Notes under the pieces: generated by a model
What the model was told of the DNA's origin: nothing
Database searches by the model: none
What the model saw: the letters and a program-made list of their open reading frames with translations, nothing else
Assembly: GCA_002914805.1 (NCBI GenBank)
Contig: JXTB01000306.1
Span: 255,023-319,022 of the forward strand
Source of the DNA: Parasponia andersonii
Taxonomy: Eukaryota > Streptophyta > Magnoliopsida > Rosales > Cannabaceae
Direction: 5' to 3'
DNA length: 64,000 nucleotides
Program-made: the position numbers and the translations under genes
In this document: one piece after another, positions 11,081 to 23,094 of the stretch
Position numbering within the stretch: position 1 is the first letter of the stretch
Layout of the letters: each line of letters starts with the position of its first letter

Positions 11081-11725
11081 TGTCACGACCCTAGCCTCAA
11101 ACTAGACAATCATGCAGCACTTAGCATAGTCCATCGCACTAAGTCAGCCTACCAATAGTCAAAAAAATGACTTAGAGTAAGCTTTTGAGACAAAGTAGTA
11201 AGGATGAGAGAGTTTAGTTGAATGAAAGCTTTGTATTTCTCTTAGAATGCTTAAAACTCTCACAAATGGGACTTGTGTATAAATGATCCCAAGGGGTCCT
11301 TTATATAAACAAAACCTAAACTAACCAAGGGTTAGGATCGTGCCAAGTAGCATGATCTTACAAAGGGTCTAGATTATTTTCAACTAAAGTTATAATATCT
11401 ACAAAGATATTTACATAGAGAATTCTAGAATAAAACATGGTCTAGATCTTTCTAAGAGGTTCACCTACTATCTTGGCTCTTCTAAGTCATTCTAGGAGCT
11501 TTTAGGACCGTCCAACCCATATATCACTATCCAGTCTTGTCTAGAGCCTTCTAGGACTTAGTAGCACCAACTAGAGTCTTCTAGATGCACTGTTGATCAC
11601 TCTAGAAGTGTCCACTATGTTCTAGGGTCTTCCTCAATCTTTTTGGATGAGTAGTATATATAGAGGACCCTAGAGCCATGAGCAACAATATTTGGATTTT
11701 TGGGAGCCAAATGAGTGGGGCTAAT
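11081..11725 (-). repeat. Chromovirus 5' LTR
   Basis: Partner of 5763-6413. On the minus strand it ends '...gggtcgtgaca', the usual plant Ty3 LTR end, next to the primer-binding site. The outer end abuts 'atcag' and then the resumed Tat LTR at 11731. Confidence 0.92.
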
Positions 11726-11730
11726 ATCAG

Positions 11731-11996
11731 TCTCATTATTAATCCTGATATAATAATCTTAGAATCATTTCACTACACATTCTCTGTAATTCTTTCTTTG
11801 CCCTCATCTTGAGACTTAGAGAAACTCTTATAATTCTCTAGAAAATAGTGAAGAACAATGGACATAGGCTCATCTTTTTTAGAGTTGAACTACTATAAAA
11901 CTCTTGTCTCTTTATTTGCTTTACTTTATCATCCTTTTTTACACACAAGCCATATCTTGCAACTTCCTAAATTCATTATTGACAAAATCTCCGTCA
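11731..11996 (+). repeat. Tat element 5' LTR, right piece
   Basis: It continues the LTR after the nested element and matches 21052-21317 of the 3' LTR, including 'aaaatagtgaagaa', 'gctcatctttttt' and the end 'ctccgtca'. The LTR end is set at 11996 by the CA dinucleotide and the nearby primer-binding site. Confidence 0.9.
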
Positions 11997-12674
11997 ATAA
12001 TTGGCATTAGAATAAGGGCCATTCTAACAATAAGTTTGTCATTCTTGTCCATTCAATAATAGCAAACACCAGAAACATCATCAGAAATAGTGGAGTTAGC
12101 TAAACTCAATTCCAAAGCACTGCTGCTACACAGGTCGATATCGCTCAGGATTAACCTACTATGACCTCACCAAAGAATATTATTCAGAGATAAGATCGCA
12201 TAGAATATGCTCTTGTGAACCTTCAGCAAATAACCAATCAGATTAATGATTCTCTATAATGACTTACTGAAGGACAGATGGTGACTCCACCATAGTATGA
12301 ATGTCCTAGAGATCGACTTACTTGATGACCTGAAAAAGGAATTCAGATCCAAGAGGTAGGAAATCGCAACCAATATAAAACCCATAGGAGTGCCATGCAG
12401 ATTGCACCTCTAAAGGAAAAGGTAAGGTCACGAACTTGCCATAGGAATCTGGCACTAGGAGTTTGAGCACAGATCATAATTATGGACAAGCCTCTCGGAG
12501 AGCTACCATCAACCGTAATCATCTAAGCAACAGGTAAAATTATTAATTGACAAGTGTCTTTGAAAGGATAAGTAGGAAGCCGAGGCAGAATTCTGTTGAC
12601 CTGAGACAACATTTAGACAATAACCATTGACTTATGTTATGCATCTCAAGCACTGACCACAAAAGCTTCAACGA
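11997..12674 (+). pseudogene. Tat element leader and gag vestige
   Basis: The primer-binding-site-like 'ttggcattagaataagggc' starts at 12001. The 0.68 kb before protease is much shorter than the gag of relatives (usually more than 1 kb). Short plus-strand pieces such as DLKKEFRS near 12330 and an RNA-binding-like tract near 12400-12500 hint at gag, but stops and frame changes prevent a continuous reading. Most of gag appears deleted. Confidence 0.6.
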
Positions 12675-13420
12675 GTGCCAAACATGAACATCATTTTCAC
12701 GAAGCATGATGTGAGGGAGGTCCATTACCTGTATAATGATGCACTTGTCATTAAGATCAACTATGGGAGTACACAACTATGGCGAGTATTAGTCGATAAT
12801 AGGAGTGTTGTTGACATTTTATACTATGATACCTTCAAAAAGATGGGGTTGAGTGATAATGATTTGAAACCCACTGTCACTCCACTTTATGGATTCACTA
12901 GCAACACCATAATGTCGACGGGCATGATTGAGCTTATGGTGAATGTTGAAACCTATCCTAGAGTTTCAATAGTAATTACTCAATTTTTAGTAGTAGATTG
13001 CCCCTCTACATTCAATGCCATACTAGGAAGACCAACCTTAAGGGAACTTTGAGCTATTACTTCAATTTATCACTTTGGCATGAAGTTTCCAGCCCAACAC
13101 GAAGTAGGCGAAGTACGAGGCAACCAATAGAATGCACAAACTTGTTATAACAATTATTTGAAGCTAGCAACTAAAGAGATAACACCTCACACAATAATGG
13201 TCCAACTATAGGAAGAAGCGTCAAGTGAAACATCAATCGAAGATCTCGATACTCGAAAGATCAATGGAGAGGTCAAGATTGGATCCATAGAAGACTCAAA
13301 ATATTTGTCAATCAACAAGCCTGTAAAGGTGATAAAAGTCAGCATGAAGCTTCAAGAACCCGTGAGAGCTGCATCAGTTGCTTTTATGAAGTCAAACTTG
13401 GATGTCTTTGCATAGTAAGA
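12675..13420 (+). pseudogene. Tat element protease and linker
   Basis: The frame at 12675-13052 reads from PNMNIIFTKHDVREVHYLYN to FLVVDCPSTFNAILGRPTL, the retropepsin region of Tat elements. The active-site loop, normally D-T/G-G-S, is changed to LVDNRSVVDIL, so the flap/active-site glycine is lost. After GRPTLREL a stop follows, but the linker to RT is still readable (SIYHFGMKFP, EVRGNQ, KPVKVIKVSMKL) with further stops. An intact enzyme would cut the polyprotein; this one would not. Confidence 0.87.
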
Positions 13421-13569
13421 TTCAAATATGATAGGAATTTATCTGAACGTTATATGTCACCGCCTCAATATTGATACAACAAAGAAACCCGTGCGGTAGA
13501 AAAAAATACAAAAAAAAAGGGCAATAGATCCAGAATGCTACGCTGCATTGAAAGAAGAGGTAGAGAAGC

Positions 13570-14171
13570 TGCCCGAGATTGGGTTCATCAGGGAGTCTTT
13601 TTATCCAAACTAGCTTGCAAACCCAATTTTGGTGAAGAAACCTAATGGAAAGTGGAGAACTTATATCGATTTCACCGATCTCAATAAAGCATGCCCAAAG
13701 GATAGTTTCCCACTCTCAAGAATCGACCAGCTTGTAGATGCACCATCAGGACATGGATTGCTAAGTTTTATGGACTCATACTCTAGATATAATCAAATCC
13801 CTATGTACGAGCTAGATAAGGAGCATACCTCTTTCATCACTGATCGAGGATTGTACTGCTGTAAGAAAATGCCTTTCGGACTCATCAACAAAGGAGTAAC
13901 TTATCAGCGTCTTGTCAATATAATGTTTGCAAAATAAATTGGCAAGACAATGGAGGTATACGTTGATGAAATGTTAGTAAAATCGAAGAAAGCTGAAGAT
14001 CACATCAAGTACCTTGAAGAGATGTTCAAGATTTTTCGAAAATATCAAATAAAGCTGAACTCCCAGAAGTGTGTATTTGGAGTAGGATCTGGGAAGTTCC
14101 TGGGGTTTATGATCAATCAATGGGGTATTAAAGCTGAACCTCAGAAGACACAAGCACTGATTGACATGTAA
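13570..14171 (+). pseudogene. Tat element reverse transcriptase
   Basis: Two frames, 13629-13937 and 13950-14171, give the RT palm: KPNGKWRTYIDFTDLNKACP, MDSYSRYNQI, KKMPFGL, then after a stop EVYVDEMLVKSKKAEDH, and FLGFMINQWGIKAEP. The wording DFTDLNKACPKDSFPL is typical of the Tat group. The YxDD catalytic box is YVDE, so the second catalytic Asp is lost, and a stop separates it from the preceding half. This RT is inactive. Confidence 0.93.
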
Positions 14172-15260
14172 TCACCTCGCAAACCCAAAGATATACAGAG
14201 CCTAGCAAGAAGAGTGGCTACACTGAGCTGATTCGTATTAAGATCAACTGATAAATGCCAAACCATTCTTCGAGGTGTTGAAGGGTTCGAAGTTTGAGTG
14301 GATGGAGAAGTGCGAGTATGCGTTCTAAAAGTTGAAGAAATACTTGGGTTCTCCTCCACTCTTGTCGAAGCCAAAGCCGAGAGAGAAACTGTATTTGTAC
14401 CTCGCTGTTTCCAAATATGCGACAAGTGTTACATTAATTCAAAAAGAAAAGAATATATAGCAACTTGTTTATTACATAAGTAAAAGACTCCTTGATGCCG
14501 AGACAAGATATTTGGAGATGGAAAAGTTGGCTTTAGCACTTTTCATCGCATCCAGAAAGCTTCAACCATACTTCCATGCATATTCCATCGAAGTTTTAAC
14601 AAATTTCCCATTGAAACAGGTTTTACAAAAACCTGAAGTATAAGGATGATTACTCAAATGGGCAGTCAAGCTGAGCTAATTCGACATCAATTTTCGACCT
14701 CGCACTATGATTAAAGGTCAAGCTCTCACAGATTTTACTGTAGAGTTCACTTACATTGTCAATCTTCCTGCATAAGAAATTGAAAAACCTACTATGAATT
14801 TATCAAAATTGTGGAAACTCTACGTTGATAGATCGTCAAACAAGAACATAACTAGTGCGAATTTGATGCTAATCAGTCAAGAAGGGCACAATATTCTTTG
14901 TGCACTTTATTTTCAGCATCGAATAATAAGACAAAATATAAGGCATTGATAGCTGGGCTCAGGCTTGCACAAGAAACAAAGGTCGAGATAATCGAGGTAT
15001 ATAGTGGCTCCTAGTTGGTCATTTGTCAAGTAATCGGTGATTACCAAGCTAGAGGGGAAAGAATGATGACTTATTTATAGGAAGTGCAGAGACTGTTCTC
15101 GACATTTACTGCTTATAGCATTCAACTTTTTCCTCATACTAAGAACACTTAAGCAGATGCTATAGCCAATCTCGCCTCGACAAAAGATACAGAGTTGCTA
15201 AAGATGGTTCCTGTCGAATTCCTTGCAAAGCCAAGTATCGAAGTAGAGCCCAAAGTAATC
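14172..15260 (+). pseudogene. Tat element dual RNase H region
   Basis: After RT, a first RNase H is readable in broken frames (SPRKPKDIQSLA, RLLDAETRYLEMEKLALALF, FPLKQVLQKPE, 14172-14760). A second RNase H follows from about 14815 (LWKLYVDRSS, ALIAGLRLAQE, VYSGS, GDYQARGERM, QLFPHTKNT*ADAIANLAST). Two RNase H domains in series mark the plant Tat group. Frameshifts and stops are frequent, and the second conserved Asp of the later domain (normally SDS) is Gly-Ser here. Confidence 0.8.
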
Positions 15261-15514
15261 ATGCTAGTTAATTAGAAACCTTCATGGATTGATCCTATAA
15301 TTTAGTATCTACAAGATGGCGACCTTCTCGAGAATAAAGATAATGCAAAACGACTTCGAATAAAGGTAGCTTGCTATATCCTCTATGATGGGAAGATTTA
15401 TCGAAGAAGTTTTAGCTCACCATTATTATTATGTATTGACTAAGAAAAAGCACACTATATTAGGAGGGAAATTCATGAGGGGATATGTAAAAATCATTTT
15501 AGAGGCAGACACTT

Positions 15515-16519
15515 GTGAACAAAGCTCTTAAGCAAGCGTATTTTTGGCCTACTACGAAGAATGATGCAATAGAATTTGCCAGGAGATGCGATAAATGTCA
15601 ACGATTTGTAATCGTCCCTAGAACGCCACTTATTCCTCTTACTTCGATGACTAATCCATGGCCATTCGCAGTATGGGATATTGATATTATTGGAATGCTC
15701 CCATTGGCGCGAGGTAGATTAAAGTGTGTAGTGGTCGCAGTTGATTATTTAACTAAGTAGACATAAGCTGAAGCTTTAAGTACCATTTTCATGAAGAAGA
15801 TAATAGATTTTGTTTATAAGTCTATAATCTGTCATTATGGTATACCATACATTATAGTATCTGATAATGGGAAACAATTCGACTATGATGAATTTCGCAA
15901 CTTCTACGATAACTTAAGCATCAAGAAAAGTTTCTCCGCCGTTGTTCATCCACAAGCCAATGGTCAGGTCAAAGCTATAAATAAGATACTTAAATAGAAC
16001 CTAAAAACGAAGTTGGAAAAATACAAGGGAGCTTAGCCAAACATACTTTCATAAGTACTATGGGCTTATCACACCACTCAATGAACTACTACAGGAAAAA
16101 GTCCATTCTCTTTGGCTTATAGATATGAAACAATAGTGCTAGTTAAAATTGGTGTGAGCTCCCTACGACGATCTACTTATGAGCCAGGACAGAATGATGC
16201 ATTGATGAGGATTGAGCTCGATCTTTTGGAAAAAAGGCGTGAGCAGTCTCAACTACAAATTGCGTCATACCAACAATGCACAGCTCAATATTATAATTCT
16301 AAAGTAAAAAATAAACGATTTGAAATTGGTGATCTTATTTTTCGACGACTTCTCACTAATACTAAAGAGCACGGTGCTAGTATATTTGGACCTTTATGGG
16401 AAGTACCATATGTTATTGATGTCGTCATTCGACCTGAGACGTACAAGTTAGCTCACATTAGAGGCCAAAAAGTCGAGCATGCTTGGAATTTAAAACGGCT
16501 TCATCGTTATTATCAATAA
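15515..16519 (+). pseudogene. Tat element integrase
   Basis: Three frames in order: the zinc-binding end and core start (15515-15760, CDKCQRF, VWDIDIIGMLP, VVVAVDYLTK), the core centre (15791-15997, VSDNGKQFDY, VHPQANGQVKAINK), and the C-terminal part (16112-16519, ending AWNLKRLHRYYQ). The first two catalytic Asp residues are kept. The third acidic residue is Lys in GQVKAIN. A stop replaces the Trp expected after DYLTK, and others lie in the 15998-16111 stretch. The C-terminus reaches its natural stop at 16519. Confidence 0.93.
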
Positions 16520-17270
16520 AATCTTCATATGTACCTTCATATAGCTTCAATGGTCTGGGCAGAAAATTGTTAATTCACCATTCGAATTTATTAATAAATG
16601 GCATTATTTCTTCGATTTATCATCTTGTTTTCTTTTTTGGTTCATCTATTATATTTTTATGGCCGTCTTTGAACACCATAAAACTCGGGGGGTAGTAGGA
16701 TCAAATTATGAAATCTCCTACTTGTTTCCTAAGGAACTATAAAAACGTTCAATTAAAGGGGTTGGAATTTTGGATTACTAAATTTCTAAAATTTCTTAAA
16801 ATCTTAGGATTTTCTCCTTGCTTCATGCCTTAGCATGTCATATTATATGATATCCCTCCTCGAATAAAAAGGTAACTAAGCAAAACTTTCATTATTCAAT
16901 GTGATATATTGCTACATTCTAGTTTGACATGGAACTTTTGCAAAATAACAATGAGTTCGTGTCACTCATGATCGTTGTTTTTCTTAAGTGATCTAACCTA
17001 TCTCAATGCTTAAAATTCATTTTAAGCTATGGATTCGAATAGCAATAGAGTACTGATCAATCACTATGATTGACTACTTGGTTAAATTATATATCTTTAT
17101 ATTATTATGTAATATATTTTAATTGTTTTGTAGGAATAAACATTCTACAAGAGAAACTTCATAAATATAAGCTTGTACCCATGTGCGAGAAAAATATTAC
17201 AAAAATAATAAGACGAGCCCATATTTGTCTTTAACCTCACAAATTTAGTTAAATAAATACATATTATACA
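16520..17270 (+). other. Tat element 3' non-coding region with purine tract
   Basis: There is no protein here. A purine-rich run 'actcggggggtagtagga' (about 16684-16701) lies 165 bp after the integrase stop and resembles an internal polypurine tract as reported in elements with long 3' regions. The remainder is AT-rich. The frame at 16483-16695 overlaps the integrase end and is not supported. Confidence 0.5.
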
Positions 17271-19405
17271 TCATTCTACTGGTGCATCTTTGTCCTTGTC
17301 AGTAGCCTCATCCATTTTCCAACTCTCCACAAGTTCGACAATATCTGCGCCAAAAAAAGAGTAGTCGAATTCCAAATGCTTGCAGAAGATGTTGTATATA
17401 ATAGTCGACGTGGCAATGTCACTAGCCTTATCTTCAAGTTCTTCGCCTTCAGTAGCATTAAAGTCTTCAATAGCTTCATGACTCGTCTTCTTAAATGCAT
17501 CTAGGTGTTGGGAGATGATCTTCTCGAGTTTTTTTTATCTTTTCCTCAAGTTTTTCCTTCTCTAGCTTTTCCTTTGTCAAAGCCTCCTACAGCTATTTTT
17601 TCTCTAACTCGAAGGTGTTTTTCTCCTTCTTACGAATCTTTTTTAGGTCCTTACATGCTTGGGACATCCTTTCGACCTTCTCTCCCTTTTCTATGCCATC
17701 AAAGACCTGATCATACATCAGTATAGTAGCTACAGTGGTATAAAATATAATAACAGTATTATACAAGGAAAGAGTGTTGCATATGTACACAAAGGAGATA
17801 GAACTTACATTAGCCAGCATTCGTATTGCAGCAATAAATACGACCCTCGCTTCACCCTTTCCTAATTCTCTTCAGAGGTGAAGTGAACGATGAAGGCCGC
17901 ACTTAGACCTACTTCTCTAACAATTGATGAAGGAGTGCGAGAAGTTTTTCATCCTTGTCAGCCTGGCTGGGAATCCCAGAGAAGGAAGAGAAGGCTGGGT
18001 GTTTATTTGAAGGATTATGTTGATTTTTTGTCCCTGTTGATGTTGGAGGGAGAGGTGAGCTTGATGGAATGTCATCAAAAGTGACCTTCCAATTCGTAAA
18101 AGTGCCGACCTTCTCTTTTCCATTAGAGGCTGGAGAGGTATTCTCTGTGGTCCCTGATTTCTATCGGGAACCCATAATAGTTAGAGGTGCTCAAAGTCCA
18201 CTGCTAATCCTTGTTATATCTGAAGAAAAAGATATTATCAGTTCAAGGATAATAATGTGACAAATAGAGGGAAATAGTACAAATTCAACCTTCTGTTTAC
18301 AGTTGAGAAGCTAGAGAAGATGAAGTTATTGGGATGGTCCTTGAGTAGAGCTCGAAGCTGGTGCTTTTCACTTCTTTGACCTTAAAGAAGAAGTTGTGTT
18401 CTTTTTCTTCTTCAAGCTTAAAGGCTTGGATGGATGATTTGTAGCTACAGGAAAATAAGCTCCCTTCAAAAACAACCCGTAAGCGACAAAGTTCTTGGTT
18501 GTCCTAAGTTTTTCCAGTCGAATTCTTTGATTGTGAGCTCGTTTAGTTTATACATCCTTGCAAGCTATTCTTTTTTGAGTCCTGGACATTCTTTGTTTGC
18601 TATGAAGACATTATCATGCAGTCAGTTAAGAGAATATATAAGCATTAAAAAGAGCAAGTTATAGCTAGAAGTTACCTAGCAGGATTTTGAAAGAAGCTGT
18701 TATCTTCATAATCAAAATGGAAAAATAAATTTTTCATTTCCTCATATTATTGTGGATCCCGTGGATAGTTTTTATTGCATGATTCGACCATTTGCTCACA
18801 TAGAAGAAGCCAAAGTCAGAGGGGTTTGACTTTACTTGGTAGAACCAAGCAAATTCCTCAGATATAGGAGATCTTAAACCTAGTTTATGGTATAATATAT
18901 ACAAGCTTACTATATATCTATAGGTATTTGGAGTTAATTAGAGAAGGACTACACCATAGTAGTCGACTATTGATTTAATATATAAATGGAGGAGAAAGTG
19001 GATGCCACATCTTAGAATTGCGTCTGAAAATGAGGCAGTTCCTTGAGAAGATGTGTGTGGTCAATTAAATTCTATAGGAAGGCGAAGAGGCACGTCAATT
19101 TTGTAGTCACATACAATCTTCTTGCGCTTGTTCATGGTGCAACTCGTCTTTATGTTAGTGCATAACTAGTCACCCTGCAAGTAATTTTAGCCGGTGGAAA
19201 ATGCTAGTGTATCCTTGATGTGCTGAGGCCATTGGTCTTAAGGAAAATCGCCAAGGTGAGGACTGCTCTACCTAGTCCTGGTTATTTTTATCTTGAGCTC
19301 ATCCTCTAAGTAATCGTCGAGATCTATCAAACTAATGCTCACATCAGAGAATGACAACTCCCTTGAGAATGCATTCCCCTCTATAAGTTCTTCGCTACTA
19401 GACAT
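17271..19405 (-). pseudogene. Antisense reading frame of the Tat element (aORF), broken
   Basis: On the minus strand a start at 19405 opens an acidic N-terminus (MSSSEELIEGNAFSRELSFS) that stops after 45 codons near ITRTR. Further down, readable pieces are EEFAWFYQVKSNPSDFGFFY near 18840, NLFFHFDYEDNSFFQNPA near 18700, and a Lys/Glu-rich coiled coil (KVERMSQACKDLKKIRKKEK) near 17640. A clean C-terminus (SQHLDAFKKTSHEAIEDF ... KDKDAPVE) ends at 17271. Antisense frames in the 3' region are known from Tat elements (Retand-like); their function is not established. Introns may account for some gaps, but internal stops show that this copy is dead. Confidence 0.72.
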
Positions 19406-20710
19406 CTAAAAAGAAAACATAGGATATATTTAATTCTATGCAAGCATTGGTCTACAAGTAAATTTTAATTTATATTTATGAAACTAATCCAAGTGCAACT
19501 TAGAAATAGGCTTATTGGTTTATCTCTTATTGTAGATATACTCGTTATGTGTGAGCAATTTGGGGTTACAAACCCTAGAAAATTACGTTGATATCTATTC
19601 TTAAATCTGTGATCTAATCGAATTCTTCTAACTGACTTGTGAATTTGTCTATCTATGAGGTTTTTATCCTATAAAAGCGAAGCAACTCTTCGGTACTTTG
19701 TCATTCGATTTGTCAGGTTCGACCTAGTCTTCTATATCTAAATAAAATCTAAAATCTTGTCTACCGCTGTGTTGATGTTTTCGATATTCAAACCTAAAAA
19801 TTTCAGAACTCAGATTCTCTTATAGTTTTCGCATATGGTTTATCATTATTATTAAATCAGAGAATTTTATGATTCTTTCATAATTCAAGTATTATTAGTT
19901 TAGTAAACTGCTAAATTTATAGTTCTCAGTCTGTTTGGTTTAAAAACAAGAGTTCAGAGACGATGATAGTTCAAGTTTCTTAACAATTAATTTATATATG
20001 GTATATATTTCTATAAACATAAAGATATTTAAAAGAGAAAGTGATGAAAAAAAAAAAAGAAACCAACCTTTTTATAAAGCTTGGAAGGGTTACCAAAGAT
20101 CTGGAACTTTGTTTAAGAAAAAGCAGACACTTGAACGATGACTGAGAAGGAAATTGGGATATTCAGAATTTTGTCAGAATAAAAAGTGCTAAAATGAAAC
20201 AATCACCAAGGAATTTCTGAGGTTTCAAAACAATTCTGAGGTTTTTTGGAGTTTCTAAAATTTGGAAGCCGAGGGTTTTTTTGTATGAAAATGAAAGGAG
20301 GATGAAATGGCCTTATATATTCTAAGGTTTAGTTAATCCCAGCTATAGATTGAGGAGTTTGCTTTTTGAGTTTAATGGTCGAGATTTGCGTGGGAGAAAT
20401 TGGTTTTCGAAATCGTCAATTTAATTTTCAGAAAATGAAGAGTCTTGATTTGAAATGATGGTTGACGCCTTTACCATCATTACGTTTGCTCAATAAACAG
20501 AGAAGTCTTTTCAAGCCTCGACAAGCCTTAAAGTATAAACAACACGTGTATGTGCTTGTTAGAAAAAGATATAGGCATGTCTCTAAAAAGATATGATTCA
20601 AGATTTTACAAATTTTCAATATGCTCTCCACATCGCATGATGAAGCTCGCACTTGTCAAAGTAGGAAGCTCTGTCTAGTCCTCGAGGACTAATAGAGTTG
20701 GGGCAATTAT

Positions 20711-21317
20711 TGTGTGATCTTAAATCTATACACTAGTCAATGCCAGAAAAGGAAAGTCAATAACTAGAGTAAATATGCCTGGTCATATATGTGCCTTTCT
20801 AAATCGAAGTGCAACCTACATTGAGCAGATAATGTGCGACTATTAGAAAAGGAAATTGTATTAAGCTTTTCAAATGGGTAACATGTGAGAAAAAAGGAAA
20901 CAAGCTTCTGAGTAGAGAACACACACTCCATTTATTATGTTATTACTCAATTTTGTATTATTATCCAAAATTGTATTTTTTAATTATATACTTACCTATT
21001 TTCATAATTAGGAAACATTGAGTCACCCTCACCTATATAAAGGGAGCTTAGTCTTATTATTAATCACGATACAATAATCTTACAATCACTTTACTACATA
21101 TTCTCTGCAATTCTCTCTTTGCTCTCATCTTAAGGCTTAGAGAAACTCTTATAATCCTCAAGAAAATAGTGAAGAATAGTAGACATACGCTCATCTTTTT
21201 TGGGGCTAAACTACTATAAAAATCTTGTCTCTTTATTTGTTTTACTTTATCAACCATTTTCACATACAAGCCACATCTTGCAACTTCCTAAATTTGTTGT
21301 TGATAAAACCTCCGTCA
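20711..21317 (+). repeat. Tat element 3' LTR
   Basis: It starts 'tgtgtgatctta', preceded by 'agttggggcaattat', a weak purine tract. It ends 'ctccgtca'. The TATA box 'tatataaag' is at 21034-21042. It is 607 bp long and matches the split 5' LTR throughout, without the 35-bp tandem duplication and without the chromovirus; it therefore represents the empty site (junction near 21051). The minus-strand frame at 21060-21269 is a shadow. Confidence 0.93.
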
Positions 21318-23094
21318 ACAGAAATATTGTTACAAAGAATCTAGAAATGTAAATTCTATAATAACAACAATGTTATAATAAATAGCATAGCAAAATAAAT
21401 CGTAATTAATCCACTATAACTAGAAAATAACAATCACAATAATAATAATCAAAATAACCAAAAAGTTTAAAGAAATCAAATCGAGTCTTGTATGAAAAAT
21501 ACAATTTCTTTAAAACAATTACACCTCCTCACCATGGTACTTAGAGAAATACCAAAAATATCTATTTCTTAGGATAAAACAGTTCACGAATAGCAATGTC
21601 GTAATAACTTACTATTCTCAATGAACTTAATAGTACCTAAATTCTATCACCAGAACTATACAAGCATTAACTAAAGAGCTCGACCATACCAAAAGTCCCA
21701 AAACGTGAATACTCTAAACTCACAATTACTAACTAAGAGAAGTTAACCATAACAGAGCAAACAAGAGAGAAGAGAGAGATTTGACATTTTTGGTATGTTG
21801 TGAAGTAAAGAAGAGCTCTCCTTTTATAGTACTCAAGAGGGAACCATGTATTAAATAGCCCTATCAACATAGTGAAAAATATTTGGTTGTTACAATAAAA
21901 AAGCCAAAATATTTTGGCTATTATACATAGCTTTATGAGGCTAAATAATGTTGCAGAATCAATTCTATAACTCTAGAACTACTACTGTTTAGTTTTATAG
22001 CTTCTGGTAGCTCATTTGGGCTTTGATTGATCTTGGAAAAAAACATAGAAAAATATTTACGATGGTGGGGCTTTTTGGATCGATATTTGTGTATGCATGG
22101 ATGTATGCTGGGCCAGTTCGTGATTTGTACCCCTCCTGTGTGCATGCGCAAGAGAGATCATCTCGACTTACTATAATAGTAAGCTTCAAATGCGCATTCT
22201 AATATACATGCCTTTGCAAGAAGCTATTTTTCTCATGTGGGACTTCTCCCACTTTCTATAGTTTTTCCATTCCAGCCTCCATACTTTGGATTTCAATTTT
22301 TTATTGACTAAAGTTCCATTTTAGGCATTTGAATATATCATTTTGATATATTCGTAGAGTCGAACATGATACAATAAAGCGTATCCACTAACATAAAGTA
22401 GATCTCACTCACTTTCATACCTCAAAATGGCTATTAATAATGGTTTTCCAAACTATTTTTCTAACAGCAGCGACCTTGCAAGTACCAAGAAATAAGTTTC
22501 TAGAAATAACATAAATTCCTAATAATAAAAGTTCACTAAGCCCACACTCTTATGCTATATGTACCAATGATCTCCTTTAGCAAACACCAAACAATTGTTA
22601 GGCCAAGCTCTTATTTTGGTAGTTTGGGTGTACGTGGGTCATGGATACTTACACAATATCATACAATTATACATTGTAATCTTTTATTATTTCTAGTAAA
22701 AACTCATCAGCTCATGGACGTAGGCCAATTGCTGAACCACTTATATCTATTGAGTTTCTCTATTATAGATTTTATTGCTTTGTATTTTAATAGCAACAAC
22801 GTAGGACCGAGTCAATATAGTGGGTGATGATGACTTAGACCATGCTACGACAATAGTCTATGCATGCACTCATCATTAATAAAATGTTCTCTTCAAACCT
22901 GGAACATTTATTGACTCCACTGAGGAGTACTTTCCTCATTTTCTAAGAAAGGAGAAAGTACTCTATATACTTCAATAATATCGTCTAGATCTATCTTTAT
23001 AAGAAACGGATTTACATTCGGCTACTCATTTTGTTTCAACATCTCAAGGCTTGATCTAACTATTTGGATCTTATTTCTGCAAAAGAGATTTCAG
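21318..23094. other. Intergenic region, probably old LTR debris
   Basis: No gene is recognised. On the minus strand a TATA-like 'ctataaaaggagagc' lies at about 21815-21829, flanked by AG-rich DNA like the U3/R region of copia LTRs such as copy A. A 'catgtgggacttctcccac' palindrome-like word is near 22235. The frames at 21933-22189 and 22552-22827 show no domain. Confidence 0.4.

Larger units (their letters stand above)
5763..11725 (-). mobile_element. Chromovirus (Ty3/gypsy with chromodomain), complete but inactivated
   Basis: This element is full-length in structure, about 6 kb, on the minus strand. Its LTRs are 11081-11725 (5') and 5763-6413 (3'). The primer-binding site is complementary to initiator tRNA-Met (11066-11077), and a short purine-rich tract lies beside the 3' LTR (6414-6420). 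The order gag, protease, RT, RNase H, integrase, chromodomain is that of plant chromoviruses. It sits in the 5' LTR of the Tat element; the flanking 5-mers 'ctcag' (5758-5762) and 'atcag' (11726-11730) look like a target duplication with one change. Many nonsense codons and at least one frameshift make it non-coding. Confidence 0.93.
5387..21317 (+). mobile_element. Decayed Tat-lineage Ty3/gypsy retrotransposon with a nested insertion
   Basis: This LTR retrotransposon is about 10 kb long once the nested chromovirus (5763-11725) is removed. The 5' LTR (5387-5762 plus 11731-11996) and the 3' LTR (20711-21317) match along their length. A primer-binding-site-like 'tggcattag' begins at 12002. Order inside: leader and gag vestige, protease, RT, RNase H, a second RNase H, integrase, then a 4-kb 3' region with an antisense frame. 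Dual RNase H domains and a long 3' region with an antisense frame are known for the plant Tat group (Retand/Ogre-like). All domains carry stops and frameshifts, and key catalytic residues are lost, so it cannot move on its own. No clean target duplication is visible ('actgt' left, 'acaga' right). Confidence 0.92.
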
